A program made the position numbers and the translations under genes. A stretch of DNA of 11,550 nt from UMGS363 sp051891935 (GTDB taxonomy: Bacteria; Bacillota; Clostridia; Oscillospirales; Ruminococcaceae), in contig JBJFFR010000112.1 in assembly GCA_051891935.1 (NCBI GenBank), forward strand, positions 1-11,550, written 5' to 3'. Shown piece by piece: positions 4,971 to 11,550 of the stretch; the first letter of the stretch is position 1; every line of letters starts with the position of its first letter. The notes beneath the pieces are model-generated. The model made no database searches. It was given only the letters and a program-made list of their open reading frames with translations, and was not told the DNA's origin.

Positions 4971-4999
4971 ATGATACCACCTGAATCTTGCTTTGTCAA
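4971..4999 (-). promoter_or_regulatory. Sigma-A promoter of the CPBP gene
   Basis: On the reverse strand, TTGACA (4999-4994) and TATCAT (4976-4971) are separated by exactly 17 bases. The gene's start codon is 52 bases past the -10. Confidence 0.7.
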
Positions 5000-5036
5000 T
5001 AGTTTTTTTGAATTTTCTTAAAATTTTTTTATTCTA

Positions 5037-5065
5037 TTGAAATGACAGCGCTTATATGATATAAT
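5037..5065 (+). promoter_or_regulatory. Sigma-A promoter of the dehydrogenase gene
   Basis: TTGAAA (5037-5042) and a perfect TATAAT (5060-5065) are separated by 17 bases. It is the only good promoter before the gene at 5274 and lies upstream of repeat R2, so R2 would be transcribed as part of a ~200-base leader. Confidence 0.65.
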
Positions 5066-5086
5066 CATCTTGCAGGAATCTGTTTG

Positions 5087-5247
5087 ATACTAATTCCAAA
5101 TCAACCGTAAGACTAAATCCTCGGCTATAATAATCCAATTCTGCGTCAGGCTCCCTTGAAAGGCGGCAAGCCTTCCTGCGGTCGCCTTTCTTGACTTGGA
5201 TTATTCTATCTGTCGGCTTTGTCTATAGAACGATTTAGAATTAGTAT
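5087..5247 (+). repeat. Repeat family A, copy R2 (161-bp MITE-like element in a 5' leader)
   Basis: Ends are a perfect 10-bp terminal inverted repeat: ATACTAATTC (5087-5096) and GAATTAGTAT (5238-5247). AAATC/GATTT, ATAATCCAA/TTGGATTAT and a GAAAGGCG/CGCCTTTC core also pair, so the whole element can fold into one long hairpin. R3 at 6558-6735 matches its reverse complement closely in both flanks (CAACCGTAAGACTAAATCCT; TCTATCTGTCGGCTTTGTCT) but differs at the hairpin tip. It ends 26 bases before the next start codon. Confidence 0.75.
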
Positions 5248-5273
5248 GAAAACTTTGAAAGGAAGTTGAAGAA

Positions 5274-6482
5274 ATGGGAAGAGCTTTAATTATCGGCTGC
5301 GGCGGCGTTGCAAGCGTTGCTATCCACAAATGCTGTCAGAATTCCGAGGTTTTTGAGGAGATCATGATCGCATCGAGAACAAAGGAAAAGTGTGACGCAC
5401 TCAAAGCCAAGCTTGACACAATGTACGGCGGAAAAACAAAAATTTCCACAGCAAAGGTAAATGCGGACAGCGTCCCCGAGCTTGTTGCGCTTATGAAAGA
5501 ATACAAGCCCGATGTTTGCCTTAACCTTGCGCTCCCCTATCAGGATCTTACGATAATGGACGCCTGCCTTGAATGCAAGGTGCACTACATTGATACAGCA
5601 AACTACGAGCCCGAGGATACGGCAAAGTTTGAGTACAAGTGGCAGTGGGCATATCGTGAAAAGTTTGAAAAAGCAGGTATCACTGCGCTTCTCGGCAGCG
5701 GTTTTGACCCCGGTGTAACGGGAGTTTTCTGCGCTTATGCTATGAAGCACTACTTTGACGAGATAAATTACATTGATATTCTTGACTGTAACGCAGGCGA
5801 TCACGGCTATCCGTTCGCTACCAACTTCAACCCCGAGATCAATATCCGTGAGGTTTCCGCAAACGGTTCCTACATCGAAGACGGCAAGTGGGTGGAAACC
5901 AAGCCTATGGAGATCAAGCGTGTCTACAACTTCCCCGAGGTCGGCGAAAAGGATATGTACCTTCTCCACCATGAAGAGCTTGAATCGCTCGCACTCAACA
6001 TCAAGGGCATCAAGCGTATCCGTTTCTTTATGACCTTCGGACAGAGCTATCTCACACATCTCAAGTGTCTTGAGAATGTCGGTATGACTTCGATCGTGCC
6101 TATCAATTACAACGGCATGGAGATCGTTCCTCTCCAGTTCCTCAAAGCCGTTCTCCCCGACCCTGCTTCTTTGGGTCCGAGAACAAAGGGCAAGACGAAC
6201 ATCGGCTGCATCATGCAGGGCAAAAAGGACGGAAAGCCTGTTAATTACTACGTTTACAACGTATGCGTTCACGAAGAATGCTATGCAGAAGTAGGCTCGC
6301 AGGCAATTTCCTACACAACAGGCGTTCCCGCAATGATCGGCGCAATGATGGTCATGACGGGCAAGTGGCAGAAGCCGGGCGTTTACAACATCGAAGAATT
6401 TGACCCCGATCCGTTTATGGACGCACTCAACAAGTGGGGACTCCCCTGGAAGGAAACCTTCGATCCCGAGCTGGTTGACTGA
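5274..6482 (+). CDS. Carboxynorspermidine/carboxyspermidine dehydrogenase-like (saccharopine dehydrogenase family)
   Basis: 402 residues. The closest recalled family members reductively condense putrescine (or diaminopropane) with aspartate semialdehyde using NADPH, giving carboxyspermidine or carboxynorspermidine in the alternative spermidine pathway. The N-terminal Rossmann fold has G8xG10G11VA (LIIGCGGVASVAIHKC), with an ASRT motif (33-36) at the end of the second strand that fits NADP binding. The family motif GSGFDPG is at 141-147. Length is normal. The start has GGAAG eight bases upstream. The usual partner, carboxynorspermidine decarboxylase (nspC), is not adjacent; the gene is alone, between two inverted copies of repeat A, with its own promoter and terminator. 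A lysine-type saccharopine dehydrogenase role is less likely given the N-terminal sequence. Confidence 0.85.
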   Translation: MGRALIIGCGGVASVAIHKCCQNSEVFEEIMIASRTKEKCDALKAKLDTMYGGKTKISTAKVNADSVPELVALMKEYKPDVCLNLALPYQDLTIMDACLECKVHYIDTANYEPEDTAKFEYKWQWAYREKFEKAGITALLGSGFDPGVTGVFCAYAMKHYFDEINYIDILDCNAGDHGYPFATNFNPEINIREVSANGSYIEDGKWVETKPMEIKRVYNFPEVGEKDMYLLHHEELESLALNIKGIKRIRFFMTFGQSYLTHLKCLENVGMTSIVPINYNGMEIVPLQFLKAVLPDPASLGPRTKGKTNIGCIMQGKKDGKPVNYYVYNVCVHEECYAEVGSQAISYTTGVPAMIGAMMVMTGKWQKPGVYNIEEFDPDPFMDALNKWGLPWKETFDPELVD

Positions 6483-6509
6483 CATTGGTATTTTTTGTGT
6501 AATTATATG

Positions 6510-6549
6510 AAAACGAGCAGGTTGGATGTTTGCCGACCTGCTCGTTTTT
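6510..6549 (+). terminator. Intrinsic terminator of the dehydrogenase gene
   Basis: AAAACGAGCAGGT (6510-6522) pairs perfectly with ACCTGCTCGTTTT (6536-6548) and is followed by a T tract. It begins 27 bases after the stop codon. The A-rich 5' side means it could also work for transcription from the right. Confidence 0.9.
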
Positions 6550-6557
6550 GTATACTA

Positions 6558-6735
6558 ATACTAATATCAAATCGTTCTATAGACAAAGCCGACAGATAGA
6601 ATAATCCAAGTTAGGTAAACTTGTTTACCTTGGAGGCAGACCGCAGTAAGGCTTTATGCCTTGCAAGGAAGTTTGACGTAGAGTGGAATTATTATATCCG
6701 AGGATTTAGTCTTACGGTTGATTGAAGAATAGTAT
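6558..6735 (-). repeat. Repeat family A, copy R3
   Basis: This is the reverse complement of R2 with the same terminal ATACTAAT/AGTAT ends and the conserved flanks CAATCAACCGTAAGACTAAA and TTGGATTATTCTATCTGTCG. The central hairpin tip is different (GGTAAACAAGTTTACC palindrome here). It ends about five bases from the CDF stop codon, so it lies in the 3' region of the CDF transcript and would be read in the same sense as R2 in its own transcript. An ATACTAATACTAAT duplication marks its left end. Confidence 0.75.
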
Positions 6736-6740
6736 TAATA

Positions 6741-7676
6741 TTATTGAACGGTTGATCCTTCCGTGACGGGTTCCTTTTCGGCAGGATTAACGTGAACCAT
6801 AATATGCTTTACTTTCGGGAAAGCCTGTTCTATCGAGCTATGTACCCTTTCCGCAATTTCGTGACCCTCACGGAGAGTAAGGTCACCGTCTGCGCTTATT
6901 TCGATGTCTGCATAGATCTTGTTTGCGAAAACTCGTGTTGAAAGCATATCTATTCCCAATACGCCCTCCTGTTTGAGAACACATTCCCTTAATTCCTGCT
7001 CCGTTTCCTTGTCGCAGGAACGATCTACCATCTTCGCAACAGCGTCCTTAAAGATATCAAACGCAGCCTTTGCGATAAAAACGCAGATAACAAGGCTTGC
7101 AACGGAGTCAAGTATAGGCAGACCCATTCTTGCGCCTGCGATACCGATAAGCGCACCGACCGAGGACAGAGCGTCGCTGCGGTGATGCCATGCGTCAGCC
7201 ATGACCGCACCCGAATCAAGCTTTTTTGCATAGTACTTTGTGTACTGGAACATCGCTTCCTTGCTCACAATGGATACAATAGCCGCAGCAAGAGCCAGAA
7301 CGCCCGGCACGGCAAGCTCGCTGTAATTGCCTGAAGTGATTTTTTCGACCGCAGAAGCGCCGATGAAAAGTCCCGTAATAAGCAGAACGACCGCAAGAAC
7401 TATCGCCGCAACACATTCAAGCCGTTCATGTCCGTAAGGGTGGTCGTCGTCCGAGGCACGGGCGGAGAGCTTTACGCCGATTATAACAACAATGCTGCTG
7501 AAAACGTCCGAAGCGGAATGAACAGCGTCGCTTACCATAGCTCCCGAATTTGCGATGATTCCTGCGATAAGCTTAAAGACCGACAATACGATATTGCCGA
7601 CAATACTTACCATTGAAACCTTTACAGCGGTTTTTTCAAAGTTGATCTCTGTTCCGATATTTTCTTTTTTGCTCAT
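6741..7676 (-). CDS. Cation diffusion facilitator (CDF) metal exporter under a NiCo riboswitch
   Basis: 311 residues from the ATG at 7676, which has GGAGGT seven bases upstream. A longer frame starting 14 codons earlier begins inside the riboswitch terminator region and lacks a ribosome binding site, so it is rejected. CDF proteins export divalent metal by proton antiport. Six membrane helices are visible at about residues 18-40, 46-68, 85-106, 122-138, 160-181 and 186-206, followed by the cytoplasmic C-terminal domain (about 210-297). The membrane metal site is H53xxxD57 in helix II and H164xxxD168 in helix V, the HD-HD set usual for Zn/Co-type CDFs. The aspartate/histidine-rich DDDHPYGHERLE loop (76-87) is the family signature. 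The upstream riboswitch points to Ni, Co or Fe as the controlling metal. It is a single-gene transcript. Confidence 0.92.
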   Translation of the reverse strand: MSKKENIGTEINFEKTAVKVSMVSIVGNIVLSVFKLIAGIIANSGAMVSDAVHSASDVFSSIVVIIGVKLSARASDDDHPYGHERLECVAAIVLAVVLLITGLFIGASAVEKITSGNYSELAVPGVLALAAAIVSIVSKEAMFQYTKYYAKKLDSGAVMADAWHHRSDALSSVGALIGIAGARMGLPILDSVASLVICVFIAKAAFDIFKDAVAKMVDRSCDKETEQELRECVLKQEGVLGIDMLSTRVFANKIYADIEISADGDLTLREGHEIAERVHSSIEQAFPKVKHIMVHVNPAEKEPVTEGSTVQ

Positions 7677-7715
7677 AGTGATACCTCCGTTTGTTGTTCG
7701 GGTTTCATGAGAATA

Positions 7716-7764
7716 CAAAAACGCCCACGAAACCAGTAATTTTGTAACTACTGTCCCGTGGGCG
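7716..7764 (-). terminator. Riboswitch-controlled terminator
   Basis: On the reverse strand CGCCCACG (7764-7757) pairs perfectly with CGTGGGCG (7729-7722). AGTA..TTAC/ATTACT pairs inside, and TTTTTGT follows. Its 5' strand CCCAC plus the following GGGACAGT is also needed for aptamer helices P4 and P1, so the two folds exclude each other. Confidence 0.85.
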
Positions 7765-7829
7765 TATTAATACTCCACTGTCGCATTGCGACCCGACTCG
7801 GAGCGTTCACTCCTGTCTGTTCAGTTTGT
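7750..7829 (-). promoter_or_regulatory. NiCo (czcD) riboswitch aptamer
   Basis: The reverse-strand leader shows the layout of the NiCo riboswitch. P1 is ACTG...CAGT (7825-7822 with 7753-7750), followed by ACAGACAGGAG. P2 is GGAGT-GAAC-GCTCC (7813-7800). GAGTCGGGTCGC follows, with P3 GTCGC-AAT-GCGAC (7792-7780). P4 is GTGG...CCAC around GTATTAATAC, and the signature CCCACGGGACAGT closes the junction. This compares well with the remembered Erysipelatoclostridium/Clostridium consensus (GCAGGCA...GCCGGGCUGC...GUGGGACAG). Overlap with the terminator predicts an ON switch: bound Co/Ni (Fe(II) has also been reported) favours the aptamer and lets transcription reach the CDF gene. Confidence 0.85.
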
Positions 7830-7873
7830 ACTGTAGATTTGTATGCAGTGCAAAGAGTTTTATGATTTCGGAT

Positions 7874-7902
7874 ATTATAGCATGATATATATTATTTGTC
7901 AA
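7874..7902 (-). promoter_or_regulatory. Consensus sigma-A promoter of the riboswitch-CDF transcript
   Basis: Reverse strand TTGACA (7902-7897), 17-base spacer, TATAAT (7879-7874); both hexamers are perfect. Transcription would begin near 7867, about 38 bases before the aptamer. Confidence 0.9.
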
Positions 7903-8016
7903 GGGAATTTTTTTATAAAAAACTTTATGAAAAACATTTATGCCTGCACGGTATTTCAATGATTAAGCAAACAATGAAAATTTTATGAAAATGTGGTCGT
8001 GACTGGCGTATTTTAC

Positions 8017-8089
8017 TGTAGGGGACGGGTCGCCCGTCCCGTTTATTTATGGTATCGGTAACATCGGGACGGGAAACCCACCCTCTACA
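8017..8089. repeat. TGTAGGGG...CTCTACA hairpin repeat
   Basis: TGTAGGGG (8017-8024) and CCCTCTACA (8081-8089) form imperfect terminal inverted repeats around a perfect GGGACGGG-TCG-CCCGTCCC hairpin (8022-8040) and a second CGGGACGGG (8064-8072). This type of GC-rich intergenic hairpin is common in gut Firmicutes. It is flanked by an 11-bp inverted repeat, CACGGTATTTC (7947-7957) and GAAATACCGTG (8130-8140). The rest of 7903-8159 shows no gene. Confidence 0.5.
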
Positions 8090-8159
8090 ATAATTTGTTA
8101 ATAATTTCGCAAGAGATAATTCACTTATCGAAATACCGTGTCTATGCCTGCAAAAATTG

Positions 8160-8188
8160 TTGACAAATACTCGATAATTTGTTAAAAT
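8160..8188 (+). promoter_or_regulatory. Sigma-A promoter of the hybrid kinase gene
   Basis: A perfect TTGACA (8160-8165) and TAAAAT (8183-8188) are separated by 17 bases, about 80 bases before the chosen start codon at 8268. Confidence 0.75.
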
Positions 8189-8267
8189 AGGTATATATAT
8201 GCAATAATACTCAATAAAAATGGTTTTATTTAAACAGTGATCTGAAAAAAACAGAAATAAGGATCTG

Positions 8268-11200
8268 ATGATATTGAAGAAAAGCAGAATGAAATTGAGC
8301 GGAGGTTACCTTGCGGCTCTGATAGCGATATTATGTGCATTCATAACGGTCATAGTTATGAATATCGTGCTCATAAGCCGTGCCGAAACGGAGCAGGTCG
8401 AATCAAAGGGACAGATGCGCCTGAACAGCATCGCTTCCAGTGCAGACAGCAGTCTTTACCGCTCCGAATGTCTGCTTGACAGCGTTGCAATGCAGATAGA
8501 GCAGCTCATCTCTATGGACGGGGATGTGTCGGAACGGCTGGACAGATATTTCTCCCCCGAAACGATCGAGGATATAAAGCAGAGGTCGGACGGGACCTGT
8601 TTCGGAGCTTATGCCGCATATAAAGACAGACTTTACATAAATGATTTTGTCCCCGATGAGAATTTCGTGCTCGATGAGCGTTCGTGGTATATCGGAGCGA
8701 AAAAAAGAATGGGCGCTGTCAATATCACCGAGCCGTATATCGACGCCAGCACGGGTGAGATGTGTTACAGTATATCAAAGCTGCTCTCGGACGGCTCGAC
8801 AATTGTCGGACTGGATTTCAATCTGAGCGGCATCCAGCAGTATATTGAGGAAATGAATCAGAACGGCTCGGGAACAAGCTTTATCGTTGACGCAGGCGGC
8901 ATGATCGTCGGACACTCGCAGCCCGAATATATCGGCAGGAATTACAGAGAGCTTGATTTCTATGATGAGCTTGTCAACAAGGTATATATGCTTAACGGCA
9001 ATTCCTTCGATTTCAAGTCAGGCGGAGAAAAATACAATGTTTTCTCCTGCAAGACCAATTATGACTGGTATCTTGTTGTCTGCGTAAAAAAGGGAGCGGC
9101 AAATGCTATTTTCAGCGGAAATACGCTGCGGATCTCTGCTGTAATGCTCGTCATTGCGGCGGCTGTTGTGCTGCTGTTCATTCAGAACAGCCGTGAAAAG
9201 CTGAAGGCGGAAAGGGCGTTGGCTGCAAAGAACGAGCATCTGAAGAATATGAGCCTTGAACTGAAGCATTCGCTTTCAAGGATAATTAATCGTGCGGATA
9301 TCCTCGGCAGCTCGGGGATGAACGGCGATGCGGAAGCTGATATAAGCGATTATGCCAAAGAGCTTGACCGTATGCTTGACGACCTTTCGGCGGATCATGA
9401 ACGCTATGAGCCTGCGCAGGAGGAAAAAAAGAGTACGGAAAAAGGAAAAAGCTCTGTCAATCATGTTATAAGGATCGCTCTTGTTACGGTCGTACTTCTC
9501 GCAACGGGTGTATTTGCGTTAATCTCCAACACAAAAACGCAGGCCGACCTCGGCATGATAAAAATGGAACAGGAGACCGAGATCTATCTCAATCAGGTAA
9601 AGGAATGGGCGCTTAAAAACAAAACCGTTCTCGATGTTATCTCGGAGAGCATTTCCGCACAGCCCGGCTTTGAGGATGATTACGATTCGGCTATTGAATA
9701 TCTTGACAGGATCATATCGCAGTATGACGATATCTCCGTAGCGTATATCTGCAACCCCGAATGGGAGCATACTGTGCTTATGAACAACGGCTGGGAGCCT
9801 GATGAAAACTGGCATGTTGAAGAACGTCAGTGGTACATTGATACAATGGCTTCGAATGAGAATTTCAATGTTTCCGCACCGTATCTTGACGAGCAGACAG
9901 GACTTTACTGTACAACGCTCAGCAAGATAGTTTATGACGAAAAGGGTAACTTCATCGGCGTTTTGGGTATCGACTTCTATCTTGACAAGCTTATCGGCAT
10001 CCTCGGAGAGAGCTATACCGATGCCGGCTATGCTTTTTTGAGCGATGTTGACGGAAACATTCTCAATCACCCTAATGAGGATTATCAGATGAAGCCGGGG
10101 TATTCGGTCAATGCCGCAGATATCTGTTACAGAACGGCTCTTGCCAACATAGGCAACAGCTATGCGATGATCGAGGATTATGACGGTGTGCAAAAGGCTT
10201 GCTTTGCAATGAAGGAGGAGATCTCAGGCTTTAACGTCTTTGTTGTGAGAGGTTTGTTTGACGTTGCCGGCAGCATGATGTACTCCGATATCATATATGT
10301 GGTTGTTTTTGCAATATGTATAATCATTGTAAATGTCATTATGTACAGTCTTACGTTATGGCAGACAAGGGTCAACAGAGAGCTCAAAGAGGCAGCCGAC
10401 AAGGCAATAAGTGCAGGCAAGGCAAAGAACGACTTCCTTGCAAATATGAGCCACGAGATAAGAACTCCTATCAATGCCGTTCTCGGTATGAACGAAATGA
10501 TCATGCGCGAATCGAACGAAAAGAATATTGTGGAATATGCCGCAAATATCCAGAGCTCGGGCAGAACGCTTCTTTCGATCATCAACGACATTCTGGACTT
10601 TTCAAAGATCGAATCGGGCAAAATGGAGATCGTCCCCGTTTCCTACGATGTCAGCTCACTTGTCAATGATATTGTAAATATGGTAAGGATAAGAGCCGAA
10701 AAGAAAAAGCTTCGGTTTATCTATGAGATCGACGAGAATATCCCTTCAATGCTTTACGGCGACGATGTAAGAATAAGGCAGATCATCACCAACATTCTTA
10801 CCAATGCGGTAAAATACACTCCTGAAGGCTATGTAAGGCTGAAAATGAAGGTGCTGAATATTGATAACGGCGTCCTTCGTATGGAAGTCAGCGTGACCGA
10901 TACGGGAATAGGCATCAAGGAAGAGGATATGGATAAGCTTTTTACTTCCTTCCAGCGCCTTGACCAGCAAAAGAACCGCAGTATTGAGGGAACGGGACTT
11001 GGAATGTCTATCGTACAGCGTTTGCTTACGATGATGGACAGCGAGCTAAAGGTATCAAGCGTTTACGGTTCGGGCTCCACCTTCTCCTTTGAAATTGAGC
11101 AGAAGATAGTGAAGGACGAGCCGATCGGAGATTTTGAGCAGCGTTTCAAAGCAGCAGCGGCAGAGCATACCTCCGACGGTGTTGTCCGTATTGCGCCGAA

Positions 11201-11550
11201 TGCAAGAGTGCTTGTTGTTGACGATAACGAAACCAATCTGCTCGTTGCAAAGAGCCTTTTAAAGCGTACAAAAGTACAGCTTGATATGGCTCCGAGCGGT
11301 GCAAAGTGCATTGAGCTGCTAAAGAAAAACAGCTATCATATAGTTTTCCTTGACCACATGATGCCCGAAATGGACGGCATCGAAACTCTGAAAAAGGTCA
11401 AGGAGGAAGGACTTGCAGCCGATACCTGCTTTATCGCACTTACGGCAAATGCTATCCACGGGGCAAGACAAGCCTACCTTGACGCAGGCTTTGATGATTA
11501 CCTTTCAAAGCCGTTTACGGGAATGGATATTGAAAAATGTCTTTTCGGAC
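8268..11550 (+). CDS. Hybrid sensor histidine kinase with two sensor modules (partial, 3' end outside window)
   Basis: An open frame of at least 1094 codons. ATG at 8268 has AAGGA four bases upstream; ATG at 8289 is an alternative. Layout: helix TM1 (about 15-36), extracytoplasmic sensor 1 (about 37-288), TM2 (289-305), a DHp-like coiled segment (about 320-375), TM3 (400-420), sensor 2 (about 421-674), TM4 (675-697), HisKA with phosphoacceptor H729 in SHEIRTP, HATPase_c and REC. HATPase_c shows an N box near 842-849, D878TGIG and G908TGLG; REC shows D985/D986, phosphoacceptor D1029 and K1081. Both sensors look like double-Cache domains with RxWY (R138, R520) and a downstream D (D183, D569), similar to amino-acid-binding dCache pockets. 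The first DHp-like segment reads SLELKHS where an active one has SHEIRTP, so it lacks the phosphoacceptor. A C-terminal Hpt or second REC may follow beyond the window. Confidence 0.9.
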   Translation, partial: MILKKSRMKLSGGYLAALIAILCAFITVIVMNIVLISRAETEQVESKGQMRLNSIASSADSSLYRSECLLDSVAMQIEQLISMDGDVSERLDRYFSPETIEDIKQRSDGTCFGAYAAYKDRLYINDFVPDENFVLDERSWYIGAKKRMGAVNITEPYIDASTGEMCYSISKLLSDGSTIVGLDFNLSGIQQYIEEMNQNGSGTSFIVDAGGMIVGHSQPEYIGRNYRELDFYDELVNKVYMLNGNSFDFKSGGEKYNVFSCKTNYDWYLVVCVKKGAANAIFSGNTLRISAVMLVIAAAVVLLFIQNSREKLKAERALAAKNEHLKNMSLELKHSLSRIINRADILGSSGMNGDAEADISDYAKELDRMLDDLSADHERYEPAQEEKKSTEKGKSSVNHVIRIALVTVVLLATGVFALISNTKTQADLGMIKMEQETEIYLNQVKEWALKNKTVLDVISESISAQPGFEDDYDSAIEYLDRIISQYDDISVAYICNPEWEHTVLMNNGWEPDENWHVEERQWYIDTMASNENFNVSAPYLDEQTGLYCTTLSKIVYDEKGNFIGVLGIDFYLDKLIGILGESYTDAGYAFLSDVDGNILNHPNEDYQMKPGYSVNAADICYRTALANIGNSYAMIEDYDGVQKACFAMKEEISGFNVFVVRGLFDVAGSMMYSDIIYVVVFAICIIIVNVIMYSLTLWQTRVNRELKEAADKAISAGKAKNDFLANMSHEIRTPINAVLGMNEMIMRESNEKNIVEYAANIQSSGRTLLSIINDILDFSKIESGKMEIVPVSYDVSSLVNDIVNMVRIRAEKKKLRFIYEIDENIPSMLYGDDVRIRQIITNILTNAVKYTPEGYVRLKMKVLNIDNGVLRMEVSVTDTGIGIKEEDMDKLFTSFQRLDQQKNRSIEGTGLGMSIVQRLLTMMDSELKVSSVYGSGSTFSFEIEQKIVKDEPIGDFEQRFKAAAAEHTSDGVVRIAPNARVLVVDDNETNLLVAKSLLKRTKVQLDMAPSGAKCIELLKKNSYHIVFLDHMMPEMDGIETLKKVKEEGLAADTCFIALTANAIHGARQAYLDAGFDDYLSKPFTGMDIEKCLFG

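Noticed and set aside
5286..6485. 399-codon open frame on the reverse strand
   Set aside because: Mirror of the dehydrogenase gene, with no recognisable domain and no promoter or ribosome binding site. The sense frame has a Rossmann motif, RBS and terminator.
9519..10193. 224-codon reverse-strand frame inside the kinase gene
   Set aside because: Antisense shadow of sensor 2; the sense frame is continuous through TM3, sensor 2, TM4 and HisKA.

Overview
The window looks like a chromosomal segment of a gut-type Clostridia bacterium, most likely Ruminococcus or a close Oscillospiraceae relative. This rests on the yajC / TIGR04086 / SCIFF peptide / SCIFF maturase gene order, strong GGAGG ribosome binding sites, consensus sigma-A promoters with 17-base spacers, and long intergenic regions full of small hairpin repeats. 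No species-level assignment can be made from the sequence alone.

Layout. Positions 1-355 hold the end of a repeat (family A), a doubtful 38-residue reverse-strand ORF and the yajC promoter. Positions 356-2974 form a rightward block: yajC, a four-helix TIGR04086 membrane protein, the six-cysteine peptide SCIFF (scfA) and its radical SAM maturase (scfB). A 70-base stem-loop with a U tail separates scfA from scfB. Positions 2975-4115 contain no convincing gene. They form an approximately 1.1 kb imperfect palindrome: two divergent copies of the same non-coding cassette face each other, each with its own hairpins, and one copy carries an inserted MITE-like element. Positions 4116-4919 (-) encode a CPBP membrane protease with a palindromic operator-like site in its leader. 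Positions 5274-6482 (+) encode a carboxynorspermidine/carboxyspermidine-type dehydrogenase. It is flanked by two inverted copies of repeat family A, one of which lies inside its 5' leader. Positions 6741-7676 (-) encode a cation diffusion facilitator exporter whose leader carries a recognisable NiCo (czcD) riboswitch, an overlapping terminator and a consensus promoter. From 8268 to the window end (+) runs one very long open frame for a hybrid sensor histidine kinase. It has two complete membrane/sensor modules, a histidine-less DHp-like relic between them, then HisKA, HATPase and REC domains. It is cut off by the window end.

How the genes work together. scfA and scfB are a precursor/maturase pair for a ranthipeptide. 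The hairpin between them probably lowers maturase expression relative to peptide. The riboswitch couples metal level to the CDF exporter. The other genes look independently transcribed. The features most worth following are the 1.1 kb palindrome with structure-preserving base-pair changes, repeat family A around the dehydrogenase, and the internally duplicated kinase. I found no CRISPR array, tRNA, rRNA or intact transposase gene.
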